64,000 nt of DNA from Parvibacillus sp035426385 (GCA_035426385.1 DAOLZQ010000001.1:1-64000); one strand, 5' to 3'; positions 26,645 to 36,763 are shown, counted from the stretch's first letter. Notes: a model not told the origin generated them from the letters alone. Made by a program: numbers and translations.

Positions 26645-29600
26645 TTGAGATTAATTTACCTTATAGGCCTGTTTTTGGCAGTTGGAAACCTGTCAGCACA
26701 ATGTAGCTTTGATATGAAGACCCATATTGGGTCTGAAGCTGATATTTTAGTACAGGGAAATGTATATGGCGCCTTTCTCAATGACCTGGCGGCCCCGGGT
26801 CAGGGAGTTTGTGAGATTACACTTCATTTTAAACATGAATATATCTCCAATCTGGAGATAGAATTGATCTCTCCCGCCGGACAAAAGGTCAATCTGGTAG
26901 GTGTAAGACAGACCAACACCAACACGAGTGGGTCGATTTGGAATGTCACCTTTGTGAGATGCAGTGTGACACCTTCACCTGATGCTGGAGTGCCTGCTAA
27001 ATGGACCAATGCTGCTCCCTGGAGTATAGGAAATACCTATGCTGGAACTTACCATCCAAATTTGGGCTGTTTGGAAGACTTTAATACCGGTCCTGTTAAT
27101 GGAACGTGGGTTCTTCACATCACTAACGGCTTATTTTACGAAGGTGATTTTCTTGGCTTCAGTTTAAAATTTTGCGATGATGCGGGCATTACTTGTGTCA
27201 CCTGTGATCCTAAAGAAAGAGAACTGACTGCCGGTAGGGTTGACTTTTGTCAGAAAGATTCGCTCTTAGCTAAATTCATTCCGTCCTTTACCCATCCCAA
27301 TGGAATACCTGATTCAATGTATGAATCCTCCTTTTTGCTTATTGACAGAGATAAAATTATAGCTATTGATTCAATCTTCAATGGAAGCCAATTACTCCCG
27401 GGGAAATACATTATTCAATCAATTACATTCCTCAAGCGCTTTAGGGTAGAGGTCTTTAGTGCTTTATATCAACCTTTCTCTTACCTTACTACAAAGCTTG
27501 ACAATAGTGTGATATGTGGTGGACTGTCCTTAGACAGTATTGAACTGAATATTCATCCTACTTATGATCTGCCTTTAGATGAAGTGATAATATGTGCAGG
27601 TGATACCTTCTTGTTGGGGAATAAAGACTACTCCCGAAGTCAAATAATCAGGCAAAATTTCCCTACGGCCTTTGGCTGTGATAGTATCATCAATATAAAG
27701 CTGACTGTGCTGAAGCCTGAAATCATAATATCAGTGGACAGTATTGATTGTAGTGACAATGTTGCAGACCTATATGTAACTTCATTGATACAACCCAATG
27801 TCCCTTTTCAACTGATACAAAGAGGTTGGTATGACACAAATGACAACCTGCTTAGTTCAAATGATACGTTACGAACTATCATACCTGGTACTTATCGGTT
27901 CAATCTTACTACGCTTTACGGAAATCTTTTATGTAAATGGGATACCCTAATAGAGGTTCCCTCATACAAATGGCGGCCTAATGTGCCTGTACTTAAGGTT
28001 GGCCCTATTTGTTCAGGAATGCTAAGCCAATTGATAGTTGATCAAGACACCCTTAGTACAGGCGCAGTTTGGTCAATAGAAGGTAATGGGCTAATATCCT
28101 CTCATGGCGATACAGCAAATGTCTATTGGACTCAGCCCGGAAGCTATGAAGTTTGTGTACACTTCCAAAGCCCATGCGGAAATAGCGATACTTTGTGTAC
28201 TGTCATAAAGGTCAATCCAATGCCGGCTTATAGCATTCTATTTGATTCTGTGACATGCGATGGGTATTTCCGGGGAGGTATTCTTGGGGCGAGCGCTATG
28301 TTAGTTTGGAGTGATCTATCGGGCACTTCTGTACTCTATTCTGCTTCTGATCACTACTATGGAACACTCAATCCGGGTATCGATTCTACTTACATAAGAT
28401 TAGAAGGAGAGATAGCAGGCTGTAGCCTGATCGATAGCGTTAAGGTAAAACGAATACCGGCCTTTTATTTTTCAGGATTTGCAGATACCACAGTATGTTC
28501 AGGGAGTAGGGTAACCTATAACTTAATTAGCAATATTGTTCCTTTGGACATAGCATATCGCCTTAATGGTGTGCCTTCAGTGTTTCATAGTGAACAGTAT
28601 AATTCTACGTTATCATGGGAGGTCACAACTGATCAAGTTTTAATAATTGATAGTGTCAATACTTCCTATTCCGGTTGTCGACAGACAATAAGTGATACTT
28701 TTAAAATAACTGCCCAATCACCTCCTTTTGCATCTTTTTCACCTGACCTGACACTTTGCAATGGGCTAAGCCCTACAGGTGAAGCCATTTATTTTCCTGC
28801 TGATTTCATTGTGAGTGGTGATGTAGATGGAGACTGGAATTTTTCTTCTATTACCGGACTGATTATGAGAAATGATTCCATTGATCTAAGCAATGTGGTC
28901 GCGGGTAGCTATTTAGTGTTTTTCCAAACGACCTCAGGTAAGGGTATCTGCTCTGAACAGTTCTATACGCTCAGTATTAAAGTAGTGGATTGCATTTGTC
29001 CTCCACCGGGAGATCTTAATATTAATAGCGGACATAATCAATTTTGCATTGATACTTCATCGATTGACCTTAATTTATATTTCGACATAAAGATTGCGGG
29101 TAGGTGGTATATATTGGATAGTAATACCATGACAAATAGTCTTTTAATAAATAGTATTCTACCTGTCCGAACTTTAAACGAGGGTAATTATCGCCTCACT
29201 TTCAGTGCCGATCAGGATTGGGCAGGTGCTTGTCCTGACTCCATCAATTTTGAGATAGTTATTCATAAGAGATTATTTGCAGGATTAGACTCTACCCTAC
29301 AATTCTGTGCCGGAGACAGTACATCGATTTCATTAAATTCATTGACGAGAATGTCCTCCTCAGGCGGACAATGGATTCCTTTTCCAGCTAATTTTCCTGG
29401 ATTAAGTAAAGCTTATGATCCATTTTCTAAGAACTTAAAAATTATAGAATTAGGGCCTGGAATATTGATTTTTAAATATATCACCCGAGTTAATGCCTTT
29501 TGCCCGGCCGATACTGCAACTTTTAAATTTGATATTCATCGAAAACCTTCTATTAGCCTGTCCGGAGACGAGTATTTAAATTGTCGCACTCAGGAGACAC

Positions 29601-30559
29601 AACTCCAGGTGCTTACTGATAGCTCGAATATCTTCAAGTGGTATTTTAATGGGAATTATGAGCCTGCATTTGATGAGGTTATGACCCGTAGAGTTGTATT
29701 GGACGGTGTTTATAAAATACTGGCTATCGACACTGTCTCTGGTTGTAGTGGTGAAGCTTCTATTGAAATCTCACCTTCAGGACAAGGTGTGACATCTTTT
29801 GCTGTTGTCTCCGGCAAGACGTCATGTAACGATTCATTATTCAGCCTGGTAGTTAGTGCTGCTGTGGGTGGAAAACTACCACTGAGCTTTCGGGTAGATG
29901 CCGGAGAATTTCTGCCTTATCCCCAGTTTTATAGTTTAAAAGCTGGATCCCATATAATAACTATCAGGGATGCCGCCGGCTGTGAAAGAGACACATTAAT
30001 TAGGATAGATCCAAAATTGAAATTTTCCCTTTGGCTAGGGCGAGATACAGTAATTTATGAGGGGGATTCTGTTCTGATCAACGTTCAGAATAGTAGTAAT
30101 TTGCCAGGTTTAGACTACAAGTGGTTGGATAAAGATGCCCTGGTGGCTTCGAGTGTTGACGCAATTCTAGTAGAACCGGATGCAACCACAGTATATTCTG
30201 TATACTTCACTGACGCAGATGGATGCACATACAGTGACGAATTACGCGTAGTAGTTAAGTCTGCAGATGAGTTTTATGTCCCCAATTTATTTTCACCAAA
30301 TAATGACGGTATAAATGATTATTTTTACATTCCTTTCAATAAGCGCATCACCTCAATTCTAAAATTTGACATCTTTGATCGGTGGGGAAACCACTTATTT
30401 GGTAAGGCTAATATCTTACCAGGCGATGAATTTGCAGGGTGGGATGGTACATTTCATGGAAAGGTGATGAATCCTTCAGTGTTTGTATTTAAATTAGTCT
30501 ATAAGAATTCAAGAGGTGAAATATTAGAAAGATTCGGTACTTTTGGACTTATTAGATAA
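26645..30559 (+). CDS. T9SS type B secreted protein with proprotein-convertase P domain
   Basis: The 1,304-residue product starts at TTG (RLIYLIGLFLAVG... then SAQC); no ATG lies upstream in the frame. After the signal peptide, residues ~25-180 form a P/Homo-B domain (LEIELISPAGQK, WTNAAPW, VNGTWVLHI, GFSLKFC). A long region of Ig/PKD-like beta repeats with scattered Cys pairs follows, and the last ~90 residues are a type B T9SS domain (VPNLFSPNNDGIND, IFDRWGN, GWDG, FVFKLVY). P domains are usually next to a subtilase; here no protease is attached, so an adhesive or structural role is inferred. It is tandem with a homologue starting at 30578. Confidence 0.9.
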   Translation: MRLIYLIGLFLAVGNLSAQCSFDMKTHIGSEADILVQGNVYGAFLNDLAAPGQGVCEITLHFKHEYISNLEIELISPAGQKVNLVGVRQTNTNTSGSIWNVTFVRCSVTPSPDAGVPAKWTNAAPWSIGNTYAGTYHPNLGCLEDFNTGPVNGTWVLHITNGLFYEGDFLGFSLKFCDDAGITCVTCDPKERELTAGRVDFCQKDSLLAKFIPSFTHPNGIPDSMYESSFLLIDRDKIIAIDSIFNGSQLLPGKYIIQSITFLKRFRVEVFSALYQPFSYLTTKLDNSVICGGLSLDSIELNIHPTYDLPLDEVIICAGDTFLLGNKDYSRSQIIRQNFPTAFGCDSIINIKLTVLKPEIIISVDSIDCSDNVADLYVTSLIQPNVPFQLIQRGWYDTNDNLLSSNDTLRTIIPGTYRFNLTTLYGNLLCKWDTLIEVPSYKWRPNVPVLKVGPICSGMLSQLIVDQDTLSTGAVWSIEGNGLISSHGDTANVYWTQPGSYEVCVHFQSPCGNSDTLCTVIKVNPMPAYSILFDSVTCDGYFRGGILGASAMLVWSDLSGTSVLYSASDHYYGTLNPGIDSTYIRLEGEIAGCSLIDSVKVKRIPAFYFSGFADTTVCSGSRVTYNLISNIVPLDIAYRLNGVPSVFHSEQYNSTLSWEVTTDQVLIIDSVNTSYSGCRQTISDTFKITAQSPPFASFSPDLTLCNGLSPTGEAIYFPADFIVSGDVDGDWNFSSITGLIMRNDSIDLSNVVAGSYLVFFQTTSGKGICSEQFYTLSIKVVDCICPPPGDLNINSGHNQFCIDTSSIDLNLYFDIKIAGRWYILDSNTMTNSLLINSILPVRTLNEGNYRLTFSADQDWAGACPDSINFEIVIHKRLFAGLDSTLQFCAGDSTSISLNSLTRMSSSGGQWIPFPANFPGLSKAYDPFSKNLKIIELGPGILIFKYITRVNAFCPADTATFKFDIHRKPSISLSGDEYLNCRTQETQLQVLTDSSNIFKWYFNGNYEPAFDEVMTRRVVLDGVYKILAIDTVSGCSGEASIEISPSGQGVTSFAVVSGKTSCNDSLFSLVVSAAVGGKLPLSFRVDAGEFLPYPQFYSLKAGSHIITIRDAAGCERDTLIRIDPKLKFSLWLGRDTVIYEGDSVLINVQNSSNLPGLDYKWLDKDALVASSVDAILVEPDATTVYSVYFTDADGCTYSDELRVVVKSADEFYVPNLFSPNNDGINDYFYIPFNKRITSILKFDIFDRWGNHLFGKANILPGDEFAGWDGTFHGKVMNPSVFVFKLVYKNSRGEILERFGTFGLIR

Positions 30560-30577
30560 TATTAATTTATATAAACA

Positions 30578-33500
30578 ATTAGACTTCAGCCTCTAATATT
30601 AATATTGGGTTTTACTTTCTGTATTACTTCATTGTTTAGCCCTGATGCATGTGATGCACAGTGTACTGCTGTCTTCCAAAGGTCAATTCCTGATAATACT
30701 ACCTCTCAATTTTTTGTTGAAATCTCAGGTGCCGCTTTTAACCAATTGGGTATCAATGGACAAGGTTTATGTGGAGTACGAATCAGATTTGATCACCCCA
30801 ATGTAAGTGATCTTCGGTTGGAATTACTTTCACCAAGTGGGCAAAAGATAACTTTGATAGGAGAACCGGGAGGGGGATTTGCTACCAATGGTTCTAACTG
30901 GGATATTACCTTTTTACCCTGCTCCGGTACACCACTACCAGATATTGGTTTATTGCCAAAATGGGCTAATAACGCCAACTGGCAAAAGAACACGAGCTAT
31001 ACAGGAAGCTATTTCCCCTATACAGGAAACTGTCTTGAACAATTTACTTCCGGTAGTGTCAATGGATTATGGACTGTTCAGATTACCGATGACAATGCGC
31101 TTGATGTGGGCAGTATAAAAGAGATCGAGCTAATTTTTTGTAAGCCTACAGGTATCAATTGCAGTGGATGCTTCAAGACTGCCGGGATTATCCGGGATAC
31201 CACAATAGAAGCGTGTGAACAGTCCATTGATCTAAATCTAACCCTAACCCCAGATTTTCGGTATGGTGGTAATGGAAATGGCACTACTTACGCTTGGGTG
31301 ATAGGTAATAATGATCGTGTTGTTCGAATCAGTAATGTGCCCGACTTGAGAAATTTTACTGCCGGAACCTATACTGTGTATGGTTTTGCCTATTCCTCTG
31401 CAGACTCCAGTAGACTGCCTCTAGCGGATGGAACAATAGATATCAACACTTGGCGTAATCAATATTTTAAGGGGCATCCCTCTATTTGTGGTGATGTGAC
31501 ACTCCAAAAAGCTACTGTGATTATCCGGCCAAATACCCATACACAAAAAATTATTGAATTCATCTGTCAGAATAATCCAATCAAGATTCAGGATAGTATA
31601 ATTACCAAGCCTGGATTTTATGTTTTTAAATATCAGAATTCTTATGGTTGCGATAGTATATTTGAGTACACAGTACGTCCGGTTATTTTCCAAGCTAACT
31701 TAACTTCTTCCGGGTTATTATCTTGTTCGGCCCCTGTTGCCACTATTTCAGTTAATGCTATAGATCCTCCTACCGGAACCACTTATACGTGGTATACCAT
31801 TTCAGGCCATATCATCGGACCCACTAATGATGAACATATAGAGGTCGATTATCCGGCAACGTATTATGTAGTTTTAGAAAAACTTGGATGCCGTGACACC
31901 ATTTCAATGGTTGTCAATCAGGACAACTCACTTCCTAAAGTTAATGTACAAGCGGCTGTTTTGGATTGTAATCACAGAATGGTAAAGATTCACGTAACCA
32001 CCAATACTTCCCTAGTGAGTATTAGCTGGAAGGGGCCTGGTGGCTATACTTCTGATCTGGCTGATCCGGAGGTTAATTTGCCCGGCAGTTACACCGTTAC
32101 CGTTACCAAGCCAGATGGTTGTGCACTAAGCAAAACTCTGGAAGTATTGGGAGATTTTGCACCCCCTCCAGTTTCTATTAATGCAAATACTAAAATTTGC
32201 GAATTTGATACACTGATATTGAATGTAAAAGACCCGATTCCTGGTGTAATGTATAGTTGGACTATGCCAGATGGGATGGTGGCTAATAGTTTATCTCTTT
32301 CGACTCCTCTAAATGGTGATTTCAAGCTGAGCGCAACAGGTGCTAATGGTTGTGACACACAGATTATTTATCGGGTTAATTATCAATTCAAAAGCCCTCA
32401 TCTGCTTGCATTTGATTCTATAATCAACTGCACCCATCCACAGATTAGATTGCCCGTCACTTCTATTGATGGAGATCTGGTCATCAATGTGACCGGTCCG
32501 GGAGGATATCGTGCAAATACCCTTGATACCCTCATTGATAGGGCGGGAGTCTATACTATAACTGCGACAAATGGAGGTAATTGTACAGAAAGCAAAAGGA
32601 TTACAATTCAAGCAGATTTTCAAAAGCCTCAACTGACTATATCTCCGACTGCTTTTGGCTGTATGCAAGATAGCTTAAGAATTACTGCAACCGTTGCACC
32701 GGTTAGTTCTCAGGTTAGTTGGAGTGGCCCAAATAATTTTTATTCTGATCAAGTGCGCCCCTTGGTCTTTGAATACGGATGGTATTATGCCGCAGCTATC
32801 CTGCCCAATGGTTGTGAAGACCGTGATTCTGTCTATATAGGTATCATTGCCTCCAATCCAAAATTCAAATTAAATAATGATACGATCTCGTGTGATCAAG
32901 ATTCTGCACTTTTGGTTCTTGATATCACCTCTCCTCCCAATACAACTTTCAAATGGAGTGGTCCTAATAGCTACTACTCGGACCAGCCGCAGGTAAAAGT
33001 AGGGCAGCCAGGAAAATATTGGGTAAAGGTCATCTCACCCGGTGGGTGCTTTACAAAGAGATCTGCTATAGTAGAGGATTTTACATCTCCTCCAAAAGTT
33101 GAAATTATCCAGGATAGTATAAATTGCTTTCGGGACTCTGCCCTAATATCAATAGTGGATACATCACTTTACCGAGATTTTTGGGTCATCACTCATCAGG
33201 GAGATACAGTACATAGGTTTGCTCCTTTTGTAACCAAGTCTCAGGGTACATTTCAAATTCATGTCGTCAATCACTTTGGTTGTCAATTGGATACCTTCGT
33301 CCATATTGTGCCGGATGAAAAATTAGCTACTATTACTTTCGACTCATTTGCTATTACATGCAATAATCCGCAAGTGACTCTTTCTTTGAAGTCTGACGAG
33401 CCAATAACCTATTATAAATGGATATTTCCGGACCAATCAGAGCATTTTGAAGTAAATCCAATTACAATAAATCCCGGAAATTATACAGTTGAAACAGCTG

Positions 33501-35968
33501 GTAAAAATGGATGCAGGCAGGTATCCAACTTTATAGTGAGTCAACATAATTTAACTCCCCGGGTAGATCTTCCGGATAGTTCTTATTCGTGCAAAGAAGC
33601 TCAACTAACGCTTAGTTATGCAACCGATGCAGAGGTTATATCTACTTTATGGCGAGGACCACTTCAATTCAACTCTTCAGAAAAATCTCCTACAGTATCT
33701 GTTACAGGTAAATACTTCCTTACTATTACAGATAAATATGGATGTACTGCCATTGATAGTATGCTGTTAACACTCAGTGATGCGCTGCCTTCACTTAGTG
33801 TTACTGATGATACGCTAACTTGTTCTAAGCCTCTACTCGTTATTTATCCTCAATCTAATGCGGGTAATCCTGTCTTTACTTGGACTGATCCATTGGGCAA
33901 TATACTATCGGCTGACTCACTCGTTGCCTCAAATGCAGGCCAATATTTTCTATCTGTCATCGATTCGAACTTTTGCGTTGTACGTGATACTTTTGGGTTG
34001 ATAGCAGATACTTTAAGGCCGCTTATTACCCTAAACGACCACTATATACTCAATTGTGCTGATTCAAATCTGATACTAAATCATGCTTCAGGTAGTTATA
34101 AAGACATCAAATGGCTGCAATCAGGTATAGGTGTTATTAGTACTGATACTTCCGTTGTGATTGCATCTCCGGGAGATTATCAATTCATTCTGACCGGGCA
34201 AAATGGTTGTATAAGCAGTAGAAATTTTAGCGTAATTAGTGATTTTCAGAGACCGCTTCTAAATGCTCACGGTGGCAACATTGATTGTATCAACAGTAAA
34301 GTGCGTCTGATAGCGCAAACTGACATTCCAGGCTCAGAGCTCATTTGGGATATTGAAGGCACTTTGATACATGATAGCGTGTATGTGGTGAATAAACCCG
34401 GTTTGTATTCGATTAGCGTCATCAGTCCTAACGGGTGTAGAAAGGACAGTATAGTGCAGGTTCTGCTGGACACACTTACACCTCGACTCATTACACCAGA
34501 TGGTTCATTGACTTGTGATTCAATTGATTTTGTATTGAGGTCTGAAGTTTTCCCTGTCGGTGGCAAATATGGATGGTTTGGACCAAATAATTTTTATTCT
34601 GACCTGCCTGATCCTCGTATCTATGATACAGGTACATATTATTTGTTTTATAATTCACCGGGTGGATGTCTGTCAGTGGATACCATTACCATAGATGATC
34701 AGCCTCAACATCCAATTTTTACCCTATCAGTTGATTCGATTACCTGTTATAGTCCTGAAGTACCTATATCTTATCTGTCTTCAAGCTTTATAGAAAAATT
34801 TATCTGGAATGGGCCAGATGGCCGGATTTCAACCGATTCCGTATTTCAAGTTACCGGTTCAGGTATAGTGTATGCAACTTTATATGGTGATAATGGCTGC
34901 GCAACCATTGATTCAATTTTTGTTCCTATTGATACACTTTCACCTCTTTCTTCATTTTCATTCATAGATTCTATCTATTGTGAGCACCGGGAGATTAAAC
35001 TTTTTGGTGTCGAACCGCCTCCTGGAGAAGATTATTCCTATTATTGGACCACCCAGGGTGGTAATTTAATTTCTTCAGATTCACTTCGTGATATCTGGGT
35101 ACAAGATATAGGCTCCTATATTTTAGTGACCACTAATGAGAGAAATGGATGTACAGAATTATATGCCGAGAATATCAATGAAAAGCCCAATAGACTTAAG
35201 GAGATTCAAGCTGACGTGCAGTCAGCAGATTGTATTGGAATTAACAATGGGTCAATTTTGATCACCGGCACGCCCGGATCACATGGTGAAATGAAATATT
35301 CACTCTATAATGACTATTATGATCCGAATACGTTTTTTAATAAATTAAAACCAGGTATTTTTATTTTTAAAGGGATAGATACTGCGGGATGTTATGTTGA
35401 AGATACTATTGTATTACCTCAGGCAGATACCTTCAGTGTTACCTTGAGGAATGATACAATCATATCACTGGGCCAGCCGATTGACATAGTAGCTACCTTC
35501 GAGCCATCAAATAGCGTCATTGATCAAATCATTTGGACGGGAGCACCATCCAGCTGCATCAATTGTACTCAGTTTACCGATTACCCAATAGGGACTATCT
35601 CATATATTGTAGATGCTATCTCCGATCGGGGCTGCATCGCCCATGCAGAGCAAAGAGTATCAGTGCGAAGTAGTGATAATATTTTTGTTCCTAATGTTTT
35701 CACTCCAAATGGTGATGGCAAAAATGATAAAGTAGAGATAAGCATAAATTCAAGTGTCGACGCAATTTTAATGTTTTATATCTATGATCGCTGGGGAAAT
35801 CAGGTGTATGGAGCAGCAAATTTCACACCGGACCAAATTCCCATAGGGTGGGAGGGAGATTTTCAGGGTAAACCCTGTAACCCTGCGGTGTTTGTCTATT
35901 TCATACAGTATCGGTTGACTGATGGAAAGATTTTAGTCAAGAAAGGAGATATTACCTTATTGAGGTAG
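30578..35968 (+). CDS. Giant T9SS type B protein with P domain and 15 Cys-pair repeats; non-ATG start
   Basis: About 1,796 residues. The frame is open from 30575 (after TAA at 30572-30574) and has no ATG, GTG or CTG before the signal peptide. ATT at 30578 gives an arginine then a hydrophobic core, as in the preceding gene; a TTG at 30605 would leave a signal peptide with no basic residue. The ATT start is inferred. P domain at residues ~45-190 (LELLSPSGQK, VNGLWTVQI) is close to that of the previous gene. Fifteen ~78-residue beta repeats with two cysteines each fill 31690-35200, one SprB-like unit follows, and a type B T9SS domain ends the protein (FVPNVFTPNGDGKND, DRWGN). A surface adhesin is inferred. 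Confidence 0.88.
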   Translation: MRLQPLILILGFTFCITSLFSPDACDAQCTAVFQRSIPDNTTSQFFVEISGAAFNQLGINGQGLCGVRIRFDHPNVSDLRLELLSPSGQKITLIGEPGGGFATNGSNWDITFLPCSGTPLPDIGLLPKWANNANWQKNTSYTGSYFPYTGNCLEQFTSGSVNGLWTVQITDDNALDVGSIKEIELIFCKPTGINCSGCFKTAGIIRDTTIEACEQSIDLNLTLTPDFRYGGNGNGTTYAWVIGNNDRVVRISNVPDLRNFTAGTYTVYGFAYSSADSSRLPLADGTIDINTWRNQYFKGHPSICGDVTLQKATVIIRPNTHTQKIIEFICQNNPIKIQDSIITKPGFYVFKYQNSYGCDSIFEYTVRPVIFQANLTSSGLLSCSAPVATISVNAIDPPTGTTYTWYTISGHIIGPTNDEHIEVDYPATYYVVLEKLGCRDTISMVVNQDNSLPKVNVQAAVLDCNHRMVKIHVTTNTSLVSISWKGPGGYTSDLADPEVNLPGSYTVTVTKPDGCALSKTLEVLGDFAPPPVSINANTKICEFDTLILNVKDPIPGVMYSWTMPDGMVANSLSLSTPLNGDFKLSATGANGCDTQIIYRVNYQFKSPHLLAFDSIINCTHPQIRLPVTSIDGDLVINVTGPGGYRANTLDTLIDRAGVYTITATNGGNCTESKRITIQADFQKPQLTISPTAFGCMQDSLRITATVAPVSSQVSWSGPNNFYSDQVRPLVFEYGWYYAAAILPNGCEDRDSVYIGIIASNPKFKLNNDTISCDQDSALLVLDITSPPNTTFKWSGPNSYYSDQPQVKVGQPGKYWVKVISPGGCFTKRSAIVEDFTSPPKVEIIQDSINCFRDSALISIVDTSLYRDFWVITHQGDTVHRFAPFVTKSQGTFQIHVVNHFGCQLDTFVHIVPDEKLATITFDSFAITCNNPQVTLSLKSDEPITYYKWIFPDQSEHFEVNPITINPGNYTVETAGKNGCRQVSNFIVSQHNLTPRVDLPDSSYSCKEAQLTLSYATDAEVISTLWRGPLQFNSSEKSPTVSVTGKYFLTITDKYGCTAIDSMLLTLSDALPSLSVTDDTLTCSKPLLVIYPQSNAGNPVFTWTDPLGNILSADSLVASNAGQYFLSVIDSNFCVVRDTFGLIADTLRPLITLNDHYILNCADSNLILNHASGSYKDIKWLQSGIGVISTDTSVVIASPGDYQFILTGQNGCISSRNFSVISDFQRPLLNAHGGNIDCINSKVRLIAQTDIPGSELIWDIEGTLIHDSVYVVNKPGLYSISVISPNGCRKDSIVQVLLDTLTPRLITPDGSLTCDSIDFVLRSEVFPVGGKYGWFGPNNFYSDLPDPRIYDTGTYYLFYNSPGGCLSVDTITIDDQPQHPIFTLSVDSITCYSPEVPISYLSSSFIEKFIWNGPDGRISTDSVFQVTGSGIVYATLYGDNGCATIDSIFVPIDTLSPLSSFSFIDSIYCEHREIKLFGVEPPPGEDYSYYWTTQGGNLISSDSLRDIWVQDIGSYILVTTNERNGCTELYAENINEKPNRLKEIQADVQSADCIGINNGSILITGTPGSHGEMKYSLYNDYYDPNTFFNKLKPGIFIFKGIDTAGCYVEDTIVLPQADTFSVTLRNDTIISLGQPIDIVATFEPSNSVIDQIIWTGAPSSCINCTQFTDYPIGTISYIVDAISDRGCIAHAEQRVSVRSSDNIFVPNVFTPNGDGKNDKVEISINSSVDAILMFYIYDRWGNQVYGAANFTPDQIPIGWEGDFQGKPCNPAVFVYFIQYRLTDGKILVKKGDITLLR
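31690..35200 (+). repeat. Fifteen tandem ~78-codon repeats, each with two cysteines
   Basis: Each unit runs: short charged strand, Cys (types DSINC, DTLTC, DTISC), hydrophobic strand, central W (W.GP, often GPNNFYSD or GPGGY), G-x-Y strand, then x-N-G-C, a closing strand and a D...P linker. Average spacing is about 234 bp. The units differ at DNA level, so it is a diverged array. Two Cys per unit suggest one disulphide each. Confidence 0.85.
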
Positions 35969-36111
35969 TCCTCTCTAACTATTTATTACTCTCTTCCTAA
36001 GTCATTCTTGATTCAGATAACCTAAGTATAGGTGGATTTTGAAGATAAATTGAGTCGATTTAAATCTTCGTTTATAATTATGACACAATAGAAATAAAAT
36101 AAAAAAAACAT

Positions 36112-36119
36112 TATCTTCG
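36112..36119 (+). promoter_or_regulatory. -7-like box upstream of the RRM gene
   Basis: TATCTTCG resembles TAnnTTTG. If used, the 5' leader is about 170 nt. No TTG is seen 19-23 bp upstream. Confidence 0.4.
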
Positions 36120-36145
36120 CCCAAGTAAAACAGTGATTGCTTAAT

Positions 36146-36173
36146 ATTTCAAAATTATATATGATTTTGAAAT
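36146..36173 (+). promoter_or_regulatory. AU-rich leader hairpin
   Basis: ATTTCAAAAT (36146-36155) and ATTTTGAAAT (36164-36173) form a perfect 10-bp stem with an 8-nt loop. Only one pair is G:C, so the fold would be temperature-sensitive. It lies 120 nt before the RRM start codon. Confidence 0.5.
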
Positions 36174-36294
36174 TATTTTTGAATTTCTAATGTTACAACT
36201 TTAATAATGATATTAAATTAATCAGGAAGAATAGTAAAACGCACCCATATCCCACCTTATCAGTAATTTCTAATTTTTAAATTTATATTTTTCG

Positions 36295-36732
36295 ATGAAC
36301 ATTTTTATTGCTAAATTAAGTAGCAGCACTACTTCAGAGGGTCTTGTTGAGATTTTTCAACAGTTCGGCGAAGTAAAGAATGCTAAAGTTATCATTGATC
36401 GCGAAACCGGAACATCCAAGGGATACGGCTTTGTCGAAATGGCTAATGATGAAGAAGGAGCAACCGCTATCGCTGAGCTGAATGATTCAGAACTTGACGG
36501 TAACGTGATTGTTGTCAAAGAATCTCAACCTAAACCTGCCGGTGGCGGATTTGGAGGGAGAGGAAACTCAGGAGGCTTTCGTCCAGGCGGCGGTAGCAGC
36601 GGAGGAGGTGGTGGTGACAGGTTCAAAAGACCATCAAGACCATTTTCAAATGACGGCGGTGACCGTAAACCTTTCAGAAAAGATTTCAAAAGCAAAGGCG
36701 ACGGTTCCAGATTCTCTAACGACGAATTCTAG
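36295..36732 (+). CDS. RRM-type single-stranded RNA-binding protein with Gly/Arg-rich tail
   Basis: 145 residues. Residues 1-78 form one RNA-recognition motif: RNP2 NIFIAKL (2-8) and RNP1 KGYGFVEM (42-49), with both aromatic RNA-contact residues (Tyr44, Phe46). The tail (~79-145) is rich in Gly, Arg, Lys, Phe and Ser, disordered, and resembles hnRNP/cyanobacterial Rbp tails. Such proteins are common and abundant in Bacteroidota, often with cold-linked expression. The AT-rich leader and strong terminator suggest a short single-gene transcript. Confidence 0.92.
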   Translation: MNIFIAKLSSSTTSEGLVEIFQQFGEVKNAKVIIDRETGTSKGYGFVEMANDEEGATAIAELNDSELDGNVIVVKESQPKPAGGGFGGRGNSGGFRPGGGSSGGGGGDRFKRPSRPFSNDGGDRKPFRKDFKSKGDGSRFSNDEF

Positions 36733-36763
36733 TTCCACCCACTACTAAGTAAAATCAAATGAA

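Larger units (their letters stand above)
35969..36294. other. 326-bp intergenic region and leader of the RRM gene
   Basis: It holds no ORF or tRNA. It contains the TATCTTCG box at 36112-36119 and a 10-bp perfect hairpin at 36146-36173, described separately. The first 140 bp show no recognised signal, and no terminator for the upstream giant gene is visible. Confidence 0.5.

Noticed and set aside
26645..30559. Idea that the P-domain gene is a proprotein convertase
   Set aside because: There is no subtilase domain or Asp-His-Ser catalytic set in the protein.
31690..35200. Possible CRISPR or DNA tandem repeat array
   Set aside because: The repeats exist only at protein level; the DNA units have diverged and have no constant direct repeat with spacers.
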